DNA from: Haloglomus halophilum
GTDB taxonomy: Archaea; Halobacteriota; Halobacteria; Halobacteriales; Haloarculaceae
NCBI RefSeq assembly: GCF_024298885.1
Contig: NZ_CP101166.1
Span: forward strand, 3,223,149-3,287,148
Length of the DNA stretch: 64,000 nt
Reading direction: 5' to 3'
This document shows, piece after piece, positions 44,080 to 52,227 of this stretch. The notes under the pieces were generated by a model that saw only the letters and a list, made by a program, of their open reading frames with translations, made no database searches and was not told where the DNA came from. Positions within the stretch are counted from its first letter, which is position 1, and each line of letters opens with the position of its first letter. A program made the translations under genes and the position numbers.

Positions 44080-45171
44080 TCAGAGACCCAGTTTGAAAAT
44101 CCGATCGCGATACTCCGACTCGACGTCCTCGTAGTAACTGTGGATGTAGTAGTCGATGCCGCCTGCTGACTCCCATCCACTAGTTCCCACGGTGTCTCCC
44201 CTCATGTATCGGATTAATTCACGGTTCATGTCCTCCTGAACACGCCAAAACGTGGTGAATCGATGTCGTCCGAAGTGCGATGTAACCCCTTGATGTTGTT
44301 CGGTTTCATCGTACTCTGGTCTGAAGTGCCGTTTCCATGCCGTATTCATGACCTCATCGTCGGTCTGTGTATTGCTCCGCTGGCTCAGGAACAGCCATGG
44401 CTCGCCGTTATCGGGCCGGATGAGGAGGTATCGAATGAGAATCCGTCGCAGCTCGTCGTCTATCGGGAGGACACGGGGACGTTTTGACTTGTTCCCCGAT
44501 CTGTCGTGGGGGATGTAGACGGCATCATCGTACTCACTGACGCGTGGTGCACTCCCCATCCGGTCGTAATGCTCCTGTACCTCCTGCTGGCGGATATTGA
44601 TCTCGCTGATCTTGATATTCGCAACTTCACTGGCCCTCAGTCCGAGCTTCAACTGCACCGCGATAATCGCCTGGTCGAAGATATGGTCCACGTCGGCCAG
44701 AATCTCACGAAGTCGGTCTAAGGATATCCGTGGAGGCTCTTTCACGCGTCCAGTCGAGAGGTCGACCTGGCGCTCAGCCAGTTTGAATGGATTGTAATCG
44801 ACCGAATGCGGGAATACGGAATCGTCCTGCCAGTACCGGTAGATTCGGTTCAGTCGAGTCAGCTTCTTGTTCGCTGTCCGTGGAGCGTTGTCGCGCTCCT
44901 CAAGTTCGATTTCGAGGAACCGTTTGACGTGGTCCTCGTTCGGACAGGTCGGCTGCCGACCCTGCTCAGCCATAAACTCCTTCCACTGCTGGATGACTCG
45001 TTCGTAGCCTCTTATCGTATCATCCGCCGGCCCGCTGGGCTCGAGATCGTTCTCGAAGAACGGCGCGAATGCGTCCTTCTTGAGTTCGCGGAACTTCTGA
45101 TCATACTGTTCGAGTGGATCGATTGTTTGACCGAATTTCTCTGCGATTTCTCTGCGTGTTTTGTCAGTCAT
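44080..45171 (-). CDS. Tyrosine-type site-specific integrase
   Basis: A 363-aa recombinase with an N-terminal SAM-like core-binding domain (about 50-115) and a catalytic domain. Catalytic residues visible are R179 (KLGLRASEVAN), a Lys near 230, H299-x-x-R302 (SHFGRHR) and a Tyr in GIDYYIHSYYED (Y341/342 or Y346/347). It is the last gene of a four-gene minus-strand operon starting at 46398, two bases after the preceding gene. Confidence 0.88.
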   Translation of the reverse strand: MTDKTRREIAEKFGQTIDPLEQYDQKFRELKKDAFAPFFENDLEPSGPADDTIRGYERVIQQWKEFMAEQGRQPTCPNEDHVKRFLEIELEERDNAPRTANKKLTRLNRIYRYWQDDSVFPHSVDYNPFKLAERQVDLSTGRVKEPPRISLDRLREILADVDHIFDQAIIAVQLKLGLRASEVANIKISEINIRQQEVQEHYDRMGSAPRVSEYDDAVYIPHDRSGNKSKRPRVLPIDDELRRILIRYLLIRPDNGEPWLFLSQRSNTQTDDEVMNTAWKRHFRPEYDETEQHQGVTSHFGRHRFTTFWRVQEDMNRELIRYMRGDTVGTSGWESAGGIDYYIHSYYEDVESEYRDRIFKLGL

Positions 45172-45173
45172 GG

Positions 45174-45677
45174 TTATCGCTTGTCGTTCTGTGAGAGCTT
45201 CTTCGCCCAGACCTCGCTGGGGTAGTCGTACTCGACGACCGCCATGTGTACTGGATGATAGACATGGGGATGCTCGGTATGCCAGAGCAGCCAGGAGTAG
45301 AACTCCTCTATCGGCTGGAAGTACTCGAAGTAGACCGTTTGGAGCTTCCGTGTGTGGCTCTGCCGCCCGATAGAACCGTCACGCAGCGCCCGGAGGAAGC
45401 CAGCGACGTGCTCAGGATCGCAGAGGGCGTGGTGCCGGTCGATGTCGCTCAGGTGGTCTGCAAGATACCGACCCGCTTTCTCGTACCGGGTTCGTGTCGC
45501 ATCTGAATCGAATTTCTCTGTCTTGACTTCGGCGAACTCCGCCCAGGTGTCCTCACCAGCGTAATCCCCCGCGTAGTTGGCGAGCTGGTACCGCTGTGGC
45601 ACCTGCTCGAGGCGCTTGTAGACCCCCATCCGGTCCTTGACATCTTGCGAGAGCGTACGCGCTGTTTCCCCCGTCAC
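45174..45677 (-). CDS. SAM-like core-binding domain protein of the integrase operon
   Basis: A 167-aa protein without catalytic residues. The central part (TRTRYEKAGRYLADHLSDID, then PEHVAGFLRAL and SHTRKLQTVYFEYFQPIEEF) reads like the N-terminal DNA-binding domain of phage integrases standing alone. It could help the integrase bind its arms or core. The GTG start overlaps the upstream stop (GTGA), and two bases separate it from the integrase gene. Confidence 0.7.
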   Translation of the reverse strand: MTGETARTLSQDVKDRMGVYKRLEQVPQRYQLANYAGDYAGEDTWAEFAEVKTEKFDSDATRTRYEKAGRYLADHLSDIDRHHALCDPEHVAGFLRALRDGSIGRQSHTRKLQTVYFEYFQPIEEFYSWLLWHTEHPHVYHPVHMAVVEYDYPSEVWAKKLSQNDKR

Positions 45678-46129
45678 TGCTGGCTCTCCTCTAGGCTGTT
45701 TGTTGCGAGGTGATAGCCGTCACCAGTCTGACGTAGCTTCAGTCCTTCCAGCTCTTCCAGGTGCTCCGTCACTCGACCAGGGACCGTGTTGATTACGTGC
45801 TGGACGATCTCTTCGTACGAGGCTCCAGGGTTGGCGCCGATGTACTCGAGTATTTCCTGCTGTTCGTCTCTGTAGAGCGCATCCTCGAGCTCCTGAATCC
45901 GTTCACGAGCGCGCTTCAGTTCATCTCGGAGGTTATTGCGCTGCTTCCGTAACTCTCGGACCTCGTCCCCTTCTGCCGTAGCGGGAGCATCGAACTTCTT
46001 CAGTCCAGCTTCAATCATGGCCTCGGCGAAGGCGGACCGAGAGCGGAACCCCAGTTCCTCGCATCGCGACTCCCAGCGTTCCATCTGCTCGTCACTGGGG
46101 TAGGTCGCGACCTGGTTCGTCTCCGTCAT
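45674..46129 (-). CDS. RHH / coiled-coil / winged-helix protein of the integrase operon
   Basis: A 151-aa protein. The N-terminal helices (SDEQMERWESRCEELGF, then SAFAEAMIEAGLKK) resemble a ribbon-helix-helix-like domain. A charged coiled coil spans about 55-90, followed by a C-terminal winged helix (EILEYIGANPGASYEEIVQH). It is probably the DNA-binding regulator or directionality factor of the recombinase cassette. Confidence 0.72.
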   Translation of the reverse strand: MTETNQVATYPSDEQMERWESRCEELGFRSRSAFAEAMIEAGLKKFDAPATAEGDEVRELRKQRNNLRDELKRARERIQELEDALYRDEQQEILEYIGANPGASYEEIVQHVINTVPGRVTEHLEELEGLKLRQTGDGYHLATNSLEESQQ

Positions 46130-46155
46130 GGTCTGAGAGCGGTCATCTGAGCTGG

Positions 46156-46398
46156 TTAGGGGCGGTCCGATCCCTCGAGACTGTGAGGTTCCAGGTGCAG
46201 TTCTCGATTAACCACCTGGACGACTATTGCGTCGCTCTCCTCCGGCTCAACCCCGAGACGGAGGAGTTGAGCTGTACTCAAGAAGATCGCTACCCCGACA
46301 ACCTCTCCTTGCGGTCCCTGGCATAGGGGGACGAGACTCCCACAGTTACCAACCGGAGTCTCCCCGGATTGGGGTAGGTCACGAACGCGCTCACTCAT
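46156..46398 (-). CDS. Small hypothetical protein heading the integrase operon
   Basis: An 80-aa protein starting MSERVRDLPQSGETPVG and containing a beta-rich stretch (GEVVGVAIFLSTAQLLRLGV). No family recognised. It precedes the regulator gene by 26 bases in the same direction and lies behind an inverted repeat at 46440-46463. An ATG at 46446 is possible but would cover that repeat. Confidence 0.6.
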   Translation of the reverse strand: MSERVRDLPQSGETPVGNCGSLVPLCQGPQGEVVGVAIFLSTAQLLRLGVEPEESDAIVVQVVNRELHLEPHSLEGSDRP

Positions 46399-46439
46399 TG
46401 TGACCCTCCAGTGTATTGTCGCACGCGTGGGTCCGCCAG

Positions 46440-46463
46440 CGAACAACGACGAATTGTTGTTCG
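46440..46463. promoter_or_regulatory. Inverted repeat upstream of the integrase operon
   Basis: CGAACAAC (46440-46447) and GTTGTTCG (46456-46463) are exact inverted arms with an 8-base spacer, 42 bases before the first gene of the operon. Likely operator for one of its two DNA-binding proteins. AT-rich sequence beyond 46500 could hold the basal promoter. Confidence 0.55.
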
Positions 46464-46799
46464 AAATCTGATTGTTCAGTGGTTCCTGATTTGTTGTCCA
46501 TTCTGCACGGGACGCACGCGCTCCAGACGGATATATTTAAAATAGTTGACTGTTTGGTGGGGTAATGAATGTTTCTTCTAATCCGCCAAAATATGGCTCA
46601 GAGTGAGTATTTACGCCATCCCGAGCTGCCCGTGCGAAAAATATATAAAAATTCTGTTAATATGTGGTATACCTCGCCGCTGTGAGTGCCGGCTTAGTCC
46701 AAAAGGAGTAGAGTACAGGATAATCTCATCCAATATTACGACAAGGACTAACACACAGTCGCCCCTCGCCTTGGTCATGTCGAAGTGCTGGGTGACTAC
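46464..46799. other. AT-rich intergenic region
   Basis: About 335 bases of low-GC sequence with several TATA-like runs (TATATTTAAAATAG near 46531; AAATATATAAAAATT near 46638). No convincing gene. It likely contains promoters for the leftward integrase operon and may mark the edge of an inserted segment. Confidence 0.5.
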
Positions 46800-47171
46800 G
46801 GGGAGCACGAATCCCGAGGCGGTGGTGAACCCGCTCGCTGCGGCGTGTACGGAGTGGGACTATGCTCCGGATGAGGTCTACCCGCTTGGAAATCCTGGGG
46901 TCGCAGATCAGATCGCCGATACGCGAGTCTCTACGAACACATCTCCGAGGCCGACAACAGCTCGCACGAGGACATGTCTGTCTCGAACGCTGGCTGGGAG
47001 GAGAAGCGCGAGGCGATTCAAGAACACACGGTACTCCGGCTGAACAAGCCCCTCGTCCAGAACTGGCCCGAAGAGTGGAACGGGGAGACGATTGCGGATC
47101 GAGGCGCGTGGCTTGCAGACCGCGCGAACCAGATTTGGGAGGCCCCAGACTCCGACTACTGGGACCAGTAA
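46800..47171 (+). pseudogene. Remnant of a GmrSD/DUF262-DUF1524 restriction protein
   Basis: Only the C-terminal end remains, and it needs a frame change. One frame gives WDYAPDEVYPLGNPG (the 'GNL' region of DUF1524). The other continues YEHISEADNSS, then VSNAGWEEKREAI, LRLNKPLV, WPEEWNGETIADRGAWLADR and ANQIW, ending at 47171. The spacing of the N-x(4)-EKR, W-x(5)-I-x(2)-R and final IW motifs matches DUF1524 C-termini. A type IV-like restriction gene was lost here. Confidence 0.7.
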
Positions 47172-47246
47172 CGCGTGTGCGTCACGCGACGACAGTCTCT
47201 GGCCGACGCTGTAACTGCTGCGTGAGCGAAATCTTTTATAAGTAAC

Positions 47247-47264
47247 AGGCAGCACCTGCTGCCT
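47247..47264. terminator. Perfect hairpin after the GmrSD remnant
   Basis: AGGCAGCA (47247-47254) and TGCTGCCT (47257-47264) pair perfectly around two bases. It follows the remnant and precedes the HNH unit. Terminator or operator; no clear T-run, so the type is tentative. Confidence 0.45.
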
Positions 47265-47289
47265 CTCAACTGCTGCCGGGTGACCTTTT

Positions 47290-47493
47290 ATGTCGATGTA
47301 TCACAGAGAACCTGATGTGCAGACCGGGAGACCGTCCCTCGGAAGCGGACGGCCGGTGTATAGGCACCGACCACCCGGCTGCCATCTAAGCAGCATGAAG
47401 TCAGAAGCAATTCGCCGACAAAGTCCTGTCGGCCACGACGCGGTAGAGGCAGAGAACACAACCAACATGCGGCCCACGGAGGTGCGGTCATGA
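47290..47493 (+). CDS. Possible small leader ORF coupled to the HNH gene
   Basis: A 67-aa ORF whose stop overlaps the HNH start (ATGA), the usual sign of coupled translation. The protein is Arg/Pro/Ser-rich with no recognised domain. An internal ATG at 47395 would give a 32-aa peptide with better composition. It could be a chance frame. Confidence 0.35.
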   Translation: MSMYHREPDVQTGRPSLGSGRPVYRHRPPGCHLSSMKSEAIRRQSPVGHDAVEAENTTNMRPTEVRS

Positions 47494-48131
47494 GCGTGGA
47501 TAACCGCGATGAGGTGCTGGAGCGCGACGGTCGCCAGTGCCGGATTTGCGGTGCCGCCGACCGCCAACTCGAGGTCCACCATGCCACCCCGCAGTCAGAC
47601 GGTGGTAGTGACGACCCCGAGAACCTCCTCACCCTCTGTGACCGGTGCCACACGCTGGTCCACAGTCGCACGCGCGAAGAGGAGGTCCCACTCGACCCAG
47701 AAGAGGCCCGGGTCGACATGACCCAGAGCGACCTCGCGATTATCAAGGCGCTCTCCGAGGTCGGAGCATCCACCCCGCCCGAACTCGAGGAGGTGGTCCG
47801 ATTCAGTGAGCCGACCGTGCGGCGGCGCCTCCACGCGCTGACGGTCGACGACATTGTCGCCCCACGCCTCGATGGCAAGTGGGACTTCGCCGAGGAGGTC
47901 AGCCGGTCCGCTGTCGGCCGGTGGCCGGAGAAGTCCGCCCGCGCAGCGCGGTACGCGCGAAACGAGGTCATGCGGCGGATGTTCGAGTCCGGCATGACGA
48001 AGTCGGAAATCGCCGACATAGTCGGACTCGATGACCGGACGGTCGGTCACAACATCACGCAGGCACGGGCCCTGCGCCCACCGCTCGAACCGATGACCGA
48101 CATTCACCTCTCGGTGGTTGACGTAGAGTAG
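47490..48131 (+). CDS. HNH endonuclease fused to helix-turn-helix domains
   Basis: A 213-aa protein. Residues 1-60 form a zinc-supported HNH site: C17-x2-C20, H30/H31, N45, C50-x2-C53-H54 and H58. Residues ~75-135 look like a winged helix (DLAIIKALSEVGASTPPELE, then EPTVRRRLHAL). Residues ~150-200 hold a second HTH (MRRMFESGMTKSEIADIVGL). It may be a sequence-directed nuclease from a mobile element or a defence nuclease. Confidence 0.82.
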   Translation: MSVDNRDEVLERDGRQCRICGAADRQLEVHHATPQSDGGSDDPENLLTLCDRCHTLVHSRTREEEVPLDPEEARVDMTQSDLAIIKALSEVGASTPPELEEVVRFSEPTVRRRLHALTVDDIVAPRLDGKWDFAEEVSRSAVGRWPEKSARAARYARNEVMRRMFESGMTKSEIADIVGLDDRTVGHNITQARALRPPLEPMTDIHLSVVDVE

Positions 48132-48453
48132 GGGCAAACTCGGTAGGCCGCCTCTGATATGGTCTGAACCATTACACCAATTTTTTGATAAATATCCCGT
48201 AGCGGGGCCTCCATGTGTAGTCTGACGTAGTCTAGTTCTGGCCATATCTGGCCAGATTTATGGGCAGAATTATGGCCTGCAATTGCTCTATATCAGTACC
48301 CAATCATTTTGCTGGGCATCCCCGTGAGCGGTGCAGTTTGGTCCGAGCACCGTAATTAATTTCTACCGGGACAGAAGTCTCTCCTGCTGTTCACTACTAT
48401 CTAAAAGTAAACTGATACAATATATTGCAGAGTAGAACGTAGTTCCAGTGTGT
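48132..48453. other. Intergenic region with palindrome
   Basis: About 320 AT-rich bases with no gene. An inverted repeat TCTGGCCA/TGGCCAGA lies at 48237-48256 around four bases. AT-rich promoter-like sequence (AAACTGATACAATATATTGC near 48410) precedes the next gene. Confidence 0.55.
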
Positions 48454-49077
48454 ATGGGTACAATCCGTGTTGACGATGTCCCACTCGATGAAATGGCGCA
48501 AAAGGCTCTCATCCTACTGGGGCGGGAGGAACTCTTGGAACTTGATACATCAGAACTTAACAAAAAACTCAAGGGGGCAAATTCAAATCAAGTCAGACAC
48601 CGAATCAGGAGACTCAAACAGGCTGGATGCGTTGAGACGCATAAGAATCCTAATTCGAACAACGACCCGCGGGATATCCAGATGACTGGGAAAGGACAGA
48701 ATGTTCTCAACCGGGTTGAGGTGGATGAAAAAGAGGTGAAGACAGAAGAAGACAGAATCTCGGAACTTGAAGAGGAGTTTTCGGATCTGAGGGACGAGTT
48801 CGATGCCTTGGAGGGTGGAGTTGATGACCTCTCTGAGGCCCATGCGAGGGTCAGTGGCCGCCTTCGTTCCGAACAGGAGATTATACAGAAGCAGGAAGAG
48901 ATCAGGGAGCAGCAAAAGGAGATAGAGGAGGAGTTAGCGGAACTCCGTGAACAGGTTGTGGGCTCTAATCCGTCTTCTAGGGAGTTAGAGCTGTCTGACG
49001 AGGAGATCCGCAATCTCAGAGGGCTGTTAGATGTTATATCTGAGTCGGGTGGCGATGGTGGTGGCGGGTTGGTGTAA
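48454..49077 (+). CDS. Winged-helix protein with coiled coil
   Basis: A 207-aa protein. The N-terminal ~80 residues look like a MarR-type winged helix (QKALILLGREELLELDTSEL, then NSNQVRHRIRRLKQAGCVE and TGKGQNVL). A long, highly charged coiled coil follows (about 95-170), then a helical tail ending in a Gly run. GC is much lower than in core genes, which suggests recent transfer. Probably a DNA-binding regulator or structural protein of a mobile element. A GTG two codons upstream is an alternative start. Confidence 0.72.
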   Translation: MGTIRVDDVPLDEMAQKALILLGREELLELDTSELNKKLKGANSNQVRHRIRRLKQAGCVETHKNPNSNNDPRDIQMTGKGQNVLNRVEVDEKEVKTEEDRISELEEEFSDLRDEFDALEGGVDDLSEAHARVSGRLRSEQEIIQKQEEIREQQKEIEEELAELREQVVGSNPSSRELELSDEEIRNLRGLLDVISESGGDGGGGLV

Positions 49078-49132
49078 CCGTACGTGCTGATCTCAAGGAG
49101 CCCAGTACTACCCAGTACGTCGAGTATGTACT

Positions 49133-49301
49133 GGTCGACGACAGTCTGGACTCTGGCGACCGGGTCGATGTCTCCAACTCCGACTATGCGACCCAGCCGA
49201 TTCTGCCCAAGAAGTTCCGGGATTACATCTACACACTATATCCAGTTCTCGAGGATGGGTTGATTCACCTGCCGTACTGGTTCTACCTCATGCTCTGCTG
49301 A
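49133..49301 (+). pseudogene. Deletion remnant of the AAA ATPase found intact at 52914-54476
   Basis: Translation of this stretch gives VDVSNSDYATQPILPKKFRD, then YIYTLYPVLEDG joined directly to LIHLPYWFYLMLC and stop. The first part matches the middle, and the second the extreme C-terminus, of the intact protein on the opposite strand. So roughly 300 codons were lost internally and the 5' half is missing. Two copies of the gene family therefore existed here, in opposite orientation. Confidence 0.85.
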
Positions 49302-49528
49302 GGGCGGCACGGGGGCTCTCACCGGCAGCAAGTGGTTGTATCTGAGCGGGCTATCGCAGAAAATTTTGCCGTTTCTGGGCCGATATTATTTAAACAGTAT
49401 CAACCCATCTGACCGTGGTATCTAGCATACGGATGGGATATACTACAGTAACGTGTCCAGTTGGTACTTAATTATTATTTTTAATCTAAATACACCAGAA
49501 TTAAGTTTCAAACAGCCGAATATGTCTC
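49302..49528. other. AT-rich spacer
   Basis: Low-GC sequence with TATA-like runs (TATTATTTAAACAG near 49384; TTAATTATTATTTTTAATC near 49468) that can serve the small winged-helix gene at 49529. No other gene seen. Confidence 0.45.
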
Positions 49529-49789
49529 ATGGGAAGCACCGGACTTCACAAGCGCGACGTAGAGATCCTGAAAGGGGTTGGCAAGCTTGGAGGTGAGGCT
49601 TCGATATCACAGGTGCATCGTTCCACGAATATCGATTCTCCATCGATTGAATTGAATCGTGCAATAATCCTAGAGAACGAGGGACTCCTCGAGATCAGGG
49701 TTGAGGAGGTGATGGGGACTAGGGTAAATCCTCGTCTCACTCTCACCAAACAGGGATGGGAGGCTCTTTTCAGCGTGCTGGTCCTGTAA
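49529..49789 (+). CDS. Small winged-helix protein
   Basis: An 86-aa protein with a MarR/PadR-like layout: KRDVEILKGVGKLGGEASIS, then a recognition-helix segment (SPSIELNRAIILENEGLLEI) and wing (TRVNPRLTLTKQGWEAL). Low GC and an AT-rich promoter region upstream. Likely a mobile-element regulator. Confidence 0.65.
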   Translation: MGSTGLHKRDVEILKGVGKLGGEASISQVHRSTNIDSPSIELNRAIILENEGLLEIRVEEVMGTRVNPRLTLTKQGWEALFSVLVL

Positions 49790-49804
49790 TCGGAATCTGG
49801 CGAC

Positions 49805-50008
49805 GTGTTGAATCCTCTCGAACAAATCAGCCAGTTGGCAGGCCTGTTCCAGGGGATGACAGCTGATGATGATGATTCCCCGAAGTCCGACGATGATAGT
49901 AGCTCGGCGGAGGAGGACCGGAGTGGTCCAGAGGGCCCGTACAAAACTAGTTCGAGTTTGGTGAATCGCCATAGGGCAGCGGTTTCTGCTGTTGCTGAGT
50001 GGCCGTAA
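49805..50008 (+). CDS. Small acidic hypothetical protein
   Basis: A 67-aa ORF with a GTG start, 15 bases after the winged-helix gene. It begins LNPLEQISQLAGLFQGM and has a Ser/Asp-rich middle. No family. The acidic composition fits a haloarchaeal protein, and position suggests an operon partner, but support is weak. Confidence 0.4.
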   Translation: MLNPLEQISQLAGLFQGMTADDDDSPKSDDDSSSAEEDRSGPEGPYKTSSSLVNRHRAAVSAVAEWP

Positions 50009-50200
50009 TCGTCTCTCTGTGATGGCTGTTCACGACGTTACCTGAACAAATCATCCTGCTGATTGATATGTGGTAATTGTTCGACTCAATGTTCATAACT
50101 CAACAGACCAATCCGACTGCAGTCTGGCGATTCACCAGAGCCTAGGAATCCAAACTGAGCATCTTTCGATCCCAGTAACTTGATATCCGTATCCGAACAG

Positions 50201-51091
50201 ATGGTGATTACTGTGGGACACGTCTACTACCACCACCCGGGTGACAAGCAGTTCTCGCTCGACTTCGTGCATCCGGACTCTGATGAGGCCCTTTCCCGGG
50301 TCGTAGGTTACGACGAGGAGATCGCGGTGAAGGTACGAGCCTATGACCTAGAGGAATCGTTCTACGCGATCTACACGACCCGCACGTTCAGCGGCACGCC
50401 GGTTCGGGAGATGGAATTCGATCTGAACGCAGCGCTCGAATCCGTCGGTGACGCTAGTAGTACCATCGTCCTCCGGCTCATGGACACCTATCGGACAATC
50501 GTCTCTGAAAACGAGGAGGAGAAGGGAACACCCGTAGAAGCGTACAAGCAGGAAGATGTCAGAGAGCTCGCCGATGCACTCGACAAGGTTACCTGGACCG
50601 GATCGGCAACAGATGTCGCTGGACGGCTCGCTTCGAACGTAATCCTGAAGCACGCACTTCCGAACGCGAACCATCGGACCGGTGTGGCACTGATCCAGTT
50701 CTACCTCCGCCGTCTGGACCCGGAGTTCTCGATGCCGGAGACCTACGTGGAGGTTGACCCCGAGACGTACGACTGGCGAGAGTGGGTGAATTCGTACATC
50801 AACGAATCGAAACGGCTACTGACGGTTCGTCGGAAAAACGTCCTGTTCAAGCATCTTCAGGGGTTCGGGGCAACGACGCTGGAACGCAAGCACGGGATCG
50901 AAATCGACCTCTCGGCGTACGAGTTGGACATGCACCCGAGCGAGGCAAAGGAAATCTACGCTGAAGAGCATGAGAACCTCTGGATCGATTTCGTGGAGGA
51001 AGCCGTAGAGAGGGTTGGACACACGGAACTGAAGCAGACACCAGCGATGTCGAAAACGGAGTTCGCCGCTGCGATACGGGACCTCGAATGA
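50201..51091 (+). CDS. Doc-like Fic domain protein
   Basis: A 296-aa protein. The Fic/Doc core motif is at about residues 151-160: H151-A-L-P-N155-A-N157-H-R159-T, resembling Doc's HxFxNANKRT with His for Lys. Doc phosphorylates EF-Tu and other Fic proteins AMPylate targets, so it is a candidate toxin. The N-terminal ~80 residues are beta-rich and the C-terminal ~100 helical, both unassigned. An in-frame TTG at 50180 is a weaker start than the ATG at 50201. No classic Phd antitoxin gene is adjacent. Confidence 0.75.
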   Translation: MVITVGHVYYHHPGDKQFSLDFVHPDSDEALSRVVGYDEEIAVKVRAYDLEESFYAIYTTRTFSGTPVREMEFDLNAALESVGDASSTIVLRLMDTYRTIVSENEEEKGTPVEAYKQEDVRELADALDKVTWTGSATDVAGRLASNVILKHALPNANHRTGVALIQFYLRRLDPEFSMPETYVEVDPETYDWREWVNSYINESKRLLTVRRKNVLFKHLQGFGATTLERKHGIEIDLSAYELDMHPSEAKEIYAEEHENLWIDFVEEAVERVGHTELKQTPAMSKTEFAAAIRDLE

Positions 51092-51098
51092 CGGCTGG

Positions 51099-51203
51099 TC
51101 AGTCCTGCAGCGTTGCGACCATCCGTCCCGTCTCTTCGGCCTCCTCGCTAGGCGACATGTCGTACGCCGCGAGTGCCTCGTCGACGGCCTGATCGAGGGT
51201 CAT
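51099..51203 (-). CDS. 34-aa convergent micro-ORF
   Basis: The short ORF translates to an acidic helical peptide starting MTLDQAVDEALAAYDMSPSE. On its strand a TATA-like TTTATTTGG lies about 30 bases before the ATG, as expected for a leaderless haloarchaeal gene. It converges with the Doc-like gene, with ends eight bases apart. It might be an antitoxin or a regulator; function unknown. Confidence 0.5.
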   Translation of the reverse strand: MTLDQAVDEALAAYDMSPSEEAEETGRMVATLQD

Positions 51204-51456
51204 GTTTCAACCGAAGATTAGCCATCCATCCAAATAAACTCTCGCATCGCCTTTGCTCCCCCCGCGAATACGTCTGATAATCCGGAGGCGGACTAGGACA
51301 CGATACTGCAGTAATTGTTCGAAAAGGGCGTTGAAATACCGGGGATTCCGGCTCCGATCGTCACCCCCGCGTGAACCGCGCTCAAATCATGCTGTCAAGG
51401 TACAACATCGCCCCACCAACCTAAACACCAATCGGCCGGAGTATTGGTCAAAGCCT
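51204..51456. other. Intergenic region
   Basis: Holds the promoter of the leftward micro-ORF (TATA-like element near 51232-51240) and the 5' region of the hypothetical gene at 51457. In-frame sequence upstream of 51457 is Arg/Pro-rich and not credible as protein. Confidence 0.45.
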
Positions 51457-52227
51457 ATGCCAAGCGGTGCTACCGAGGTTACGAACCCGTCGCTCGATCA
51501 CGCAGAGAGCGACAGCAACAGGGCCATGTCGACCGTCGATGACCTCACCTTCGAAGAGGCGTGGCGGGAGATCCTAGTCGAAGCACGCGAAAGCAACCTC
51601 AAGACAGATCTTGAGGAGCGTCACTCCCCGGCCACGTTCGAGCAGGTGCTTCCGCTCGCAGCGGCGAACTCGGATCGCGTGTCCATCACCCGTGAGCCGA
51701 TGGGCCGCTGGACGGACATGACCGAGCACGTCCGGAACGATATCGAGACGCTGCTGGAAAAGGATCACTTCGTCCACCGATTCGTGAAGCCAGTCCCGAA
51801 GACGGAGCCGATCCTGAACCTCTTCGAACTCGGGTATCTCTACGACTCAGTCGCCCGATTCTGCTCGGAGATCGTCGTCTCGACCGAGACTGCAGGGCTC
51901 GAGAATATCCGGTTCCTCGAACTACCGGGCGAGCTTGATGAGTGGATGGGTCGGGTGGACGTACTCTGGCGAATGGCCAGCGAAGACATCCCGTTCCCGG
52001 ACGCCTGCGACCTCGAGACGGTAATCGATGACCTCTATGCCGAACGACTGGGTTTCGTCGAGGCCGCCCGCGGGATGGAGATGTTCCTCCTGATCACCCC
52101 ACCCAACGAGGAGGATGAGGACTTGAACCGAATCACTGATCGCATTGAAACAGGCTTCCGACGGAACGGTACCGTCACTCCGGAACTGGTGTTCGATTAC
52201 TGCTACGGCAAGGCGAGACGTTACTGA
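51457..52227 (+). CDS. Hypothetical acidic helical protein
   Basis: A 256-aa soluble, mostly helical protein with no recognised domain. Regions such as LNLFELGYLYDSVARFCSEI and ETVIDDLYAERLGFVEAARG suggest a helical bundle, and the end is basic (FDYCYGKARRY). It converges with the DUF3883-like gene, and the two genes abut. Typical of defence-island accessory proteins, but no function can be named. Confidence 0.65.
   Translation: MPSGATEVTNPSLDHAESDSNRAMSTVDDLTFEEAWREILVEARESNLKTDLEERHSPATFEQVLPLAAANSDRVSITREPMGRWTDMTEHVRNDIETLLEKDHFVHRFVKPVPKTEPILNLFELGYLYDSVARFCSEIVVSTETAGLENIRFLELPGELDEWMGRVDVLWRMASEDIPFPDACDLETVIDDLYAERLGFVEAARGMEMFLLITPPNEEDEDLNRITDRIETGFRRNGTVTPELVFDYCYGKARRY

Noticed and set aside
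39296-46463. An integrated element bounded by tRNA-Leu att sites
   Set aside because: The tRNA and its copies lie at 33 kb with core genes (coaD, gshA, flpA, nop5) between them and the integrase, and no matching copy is seen near the integrase.
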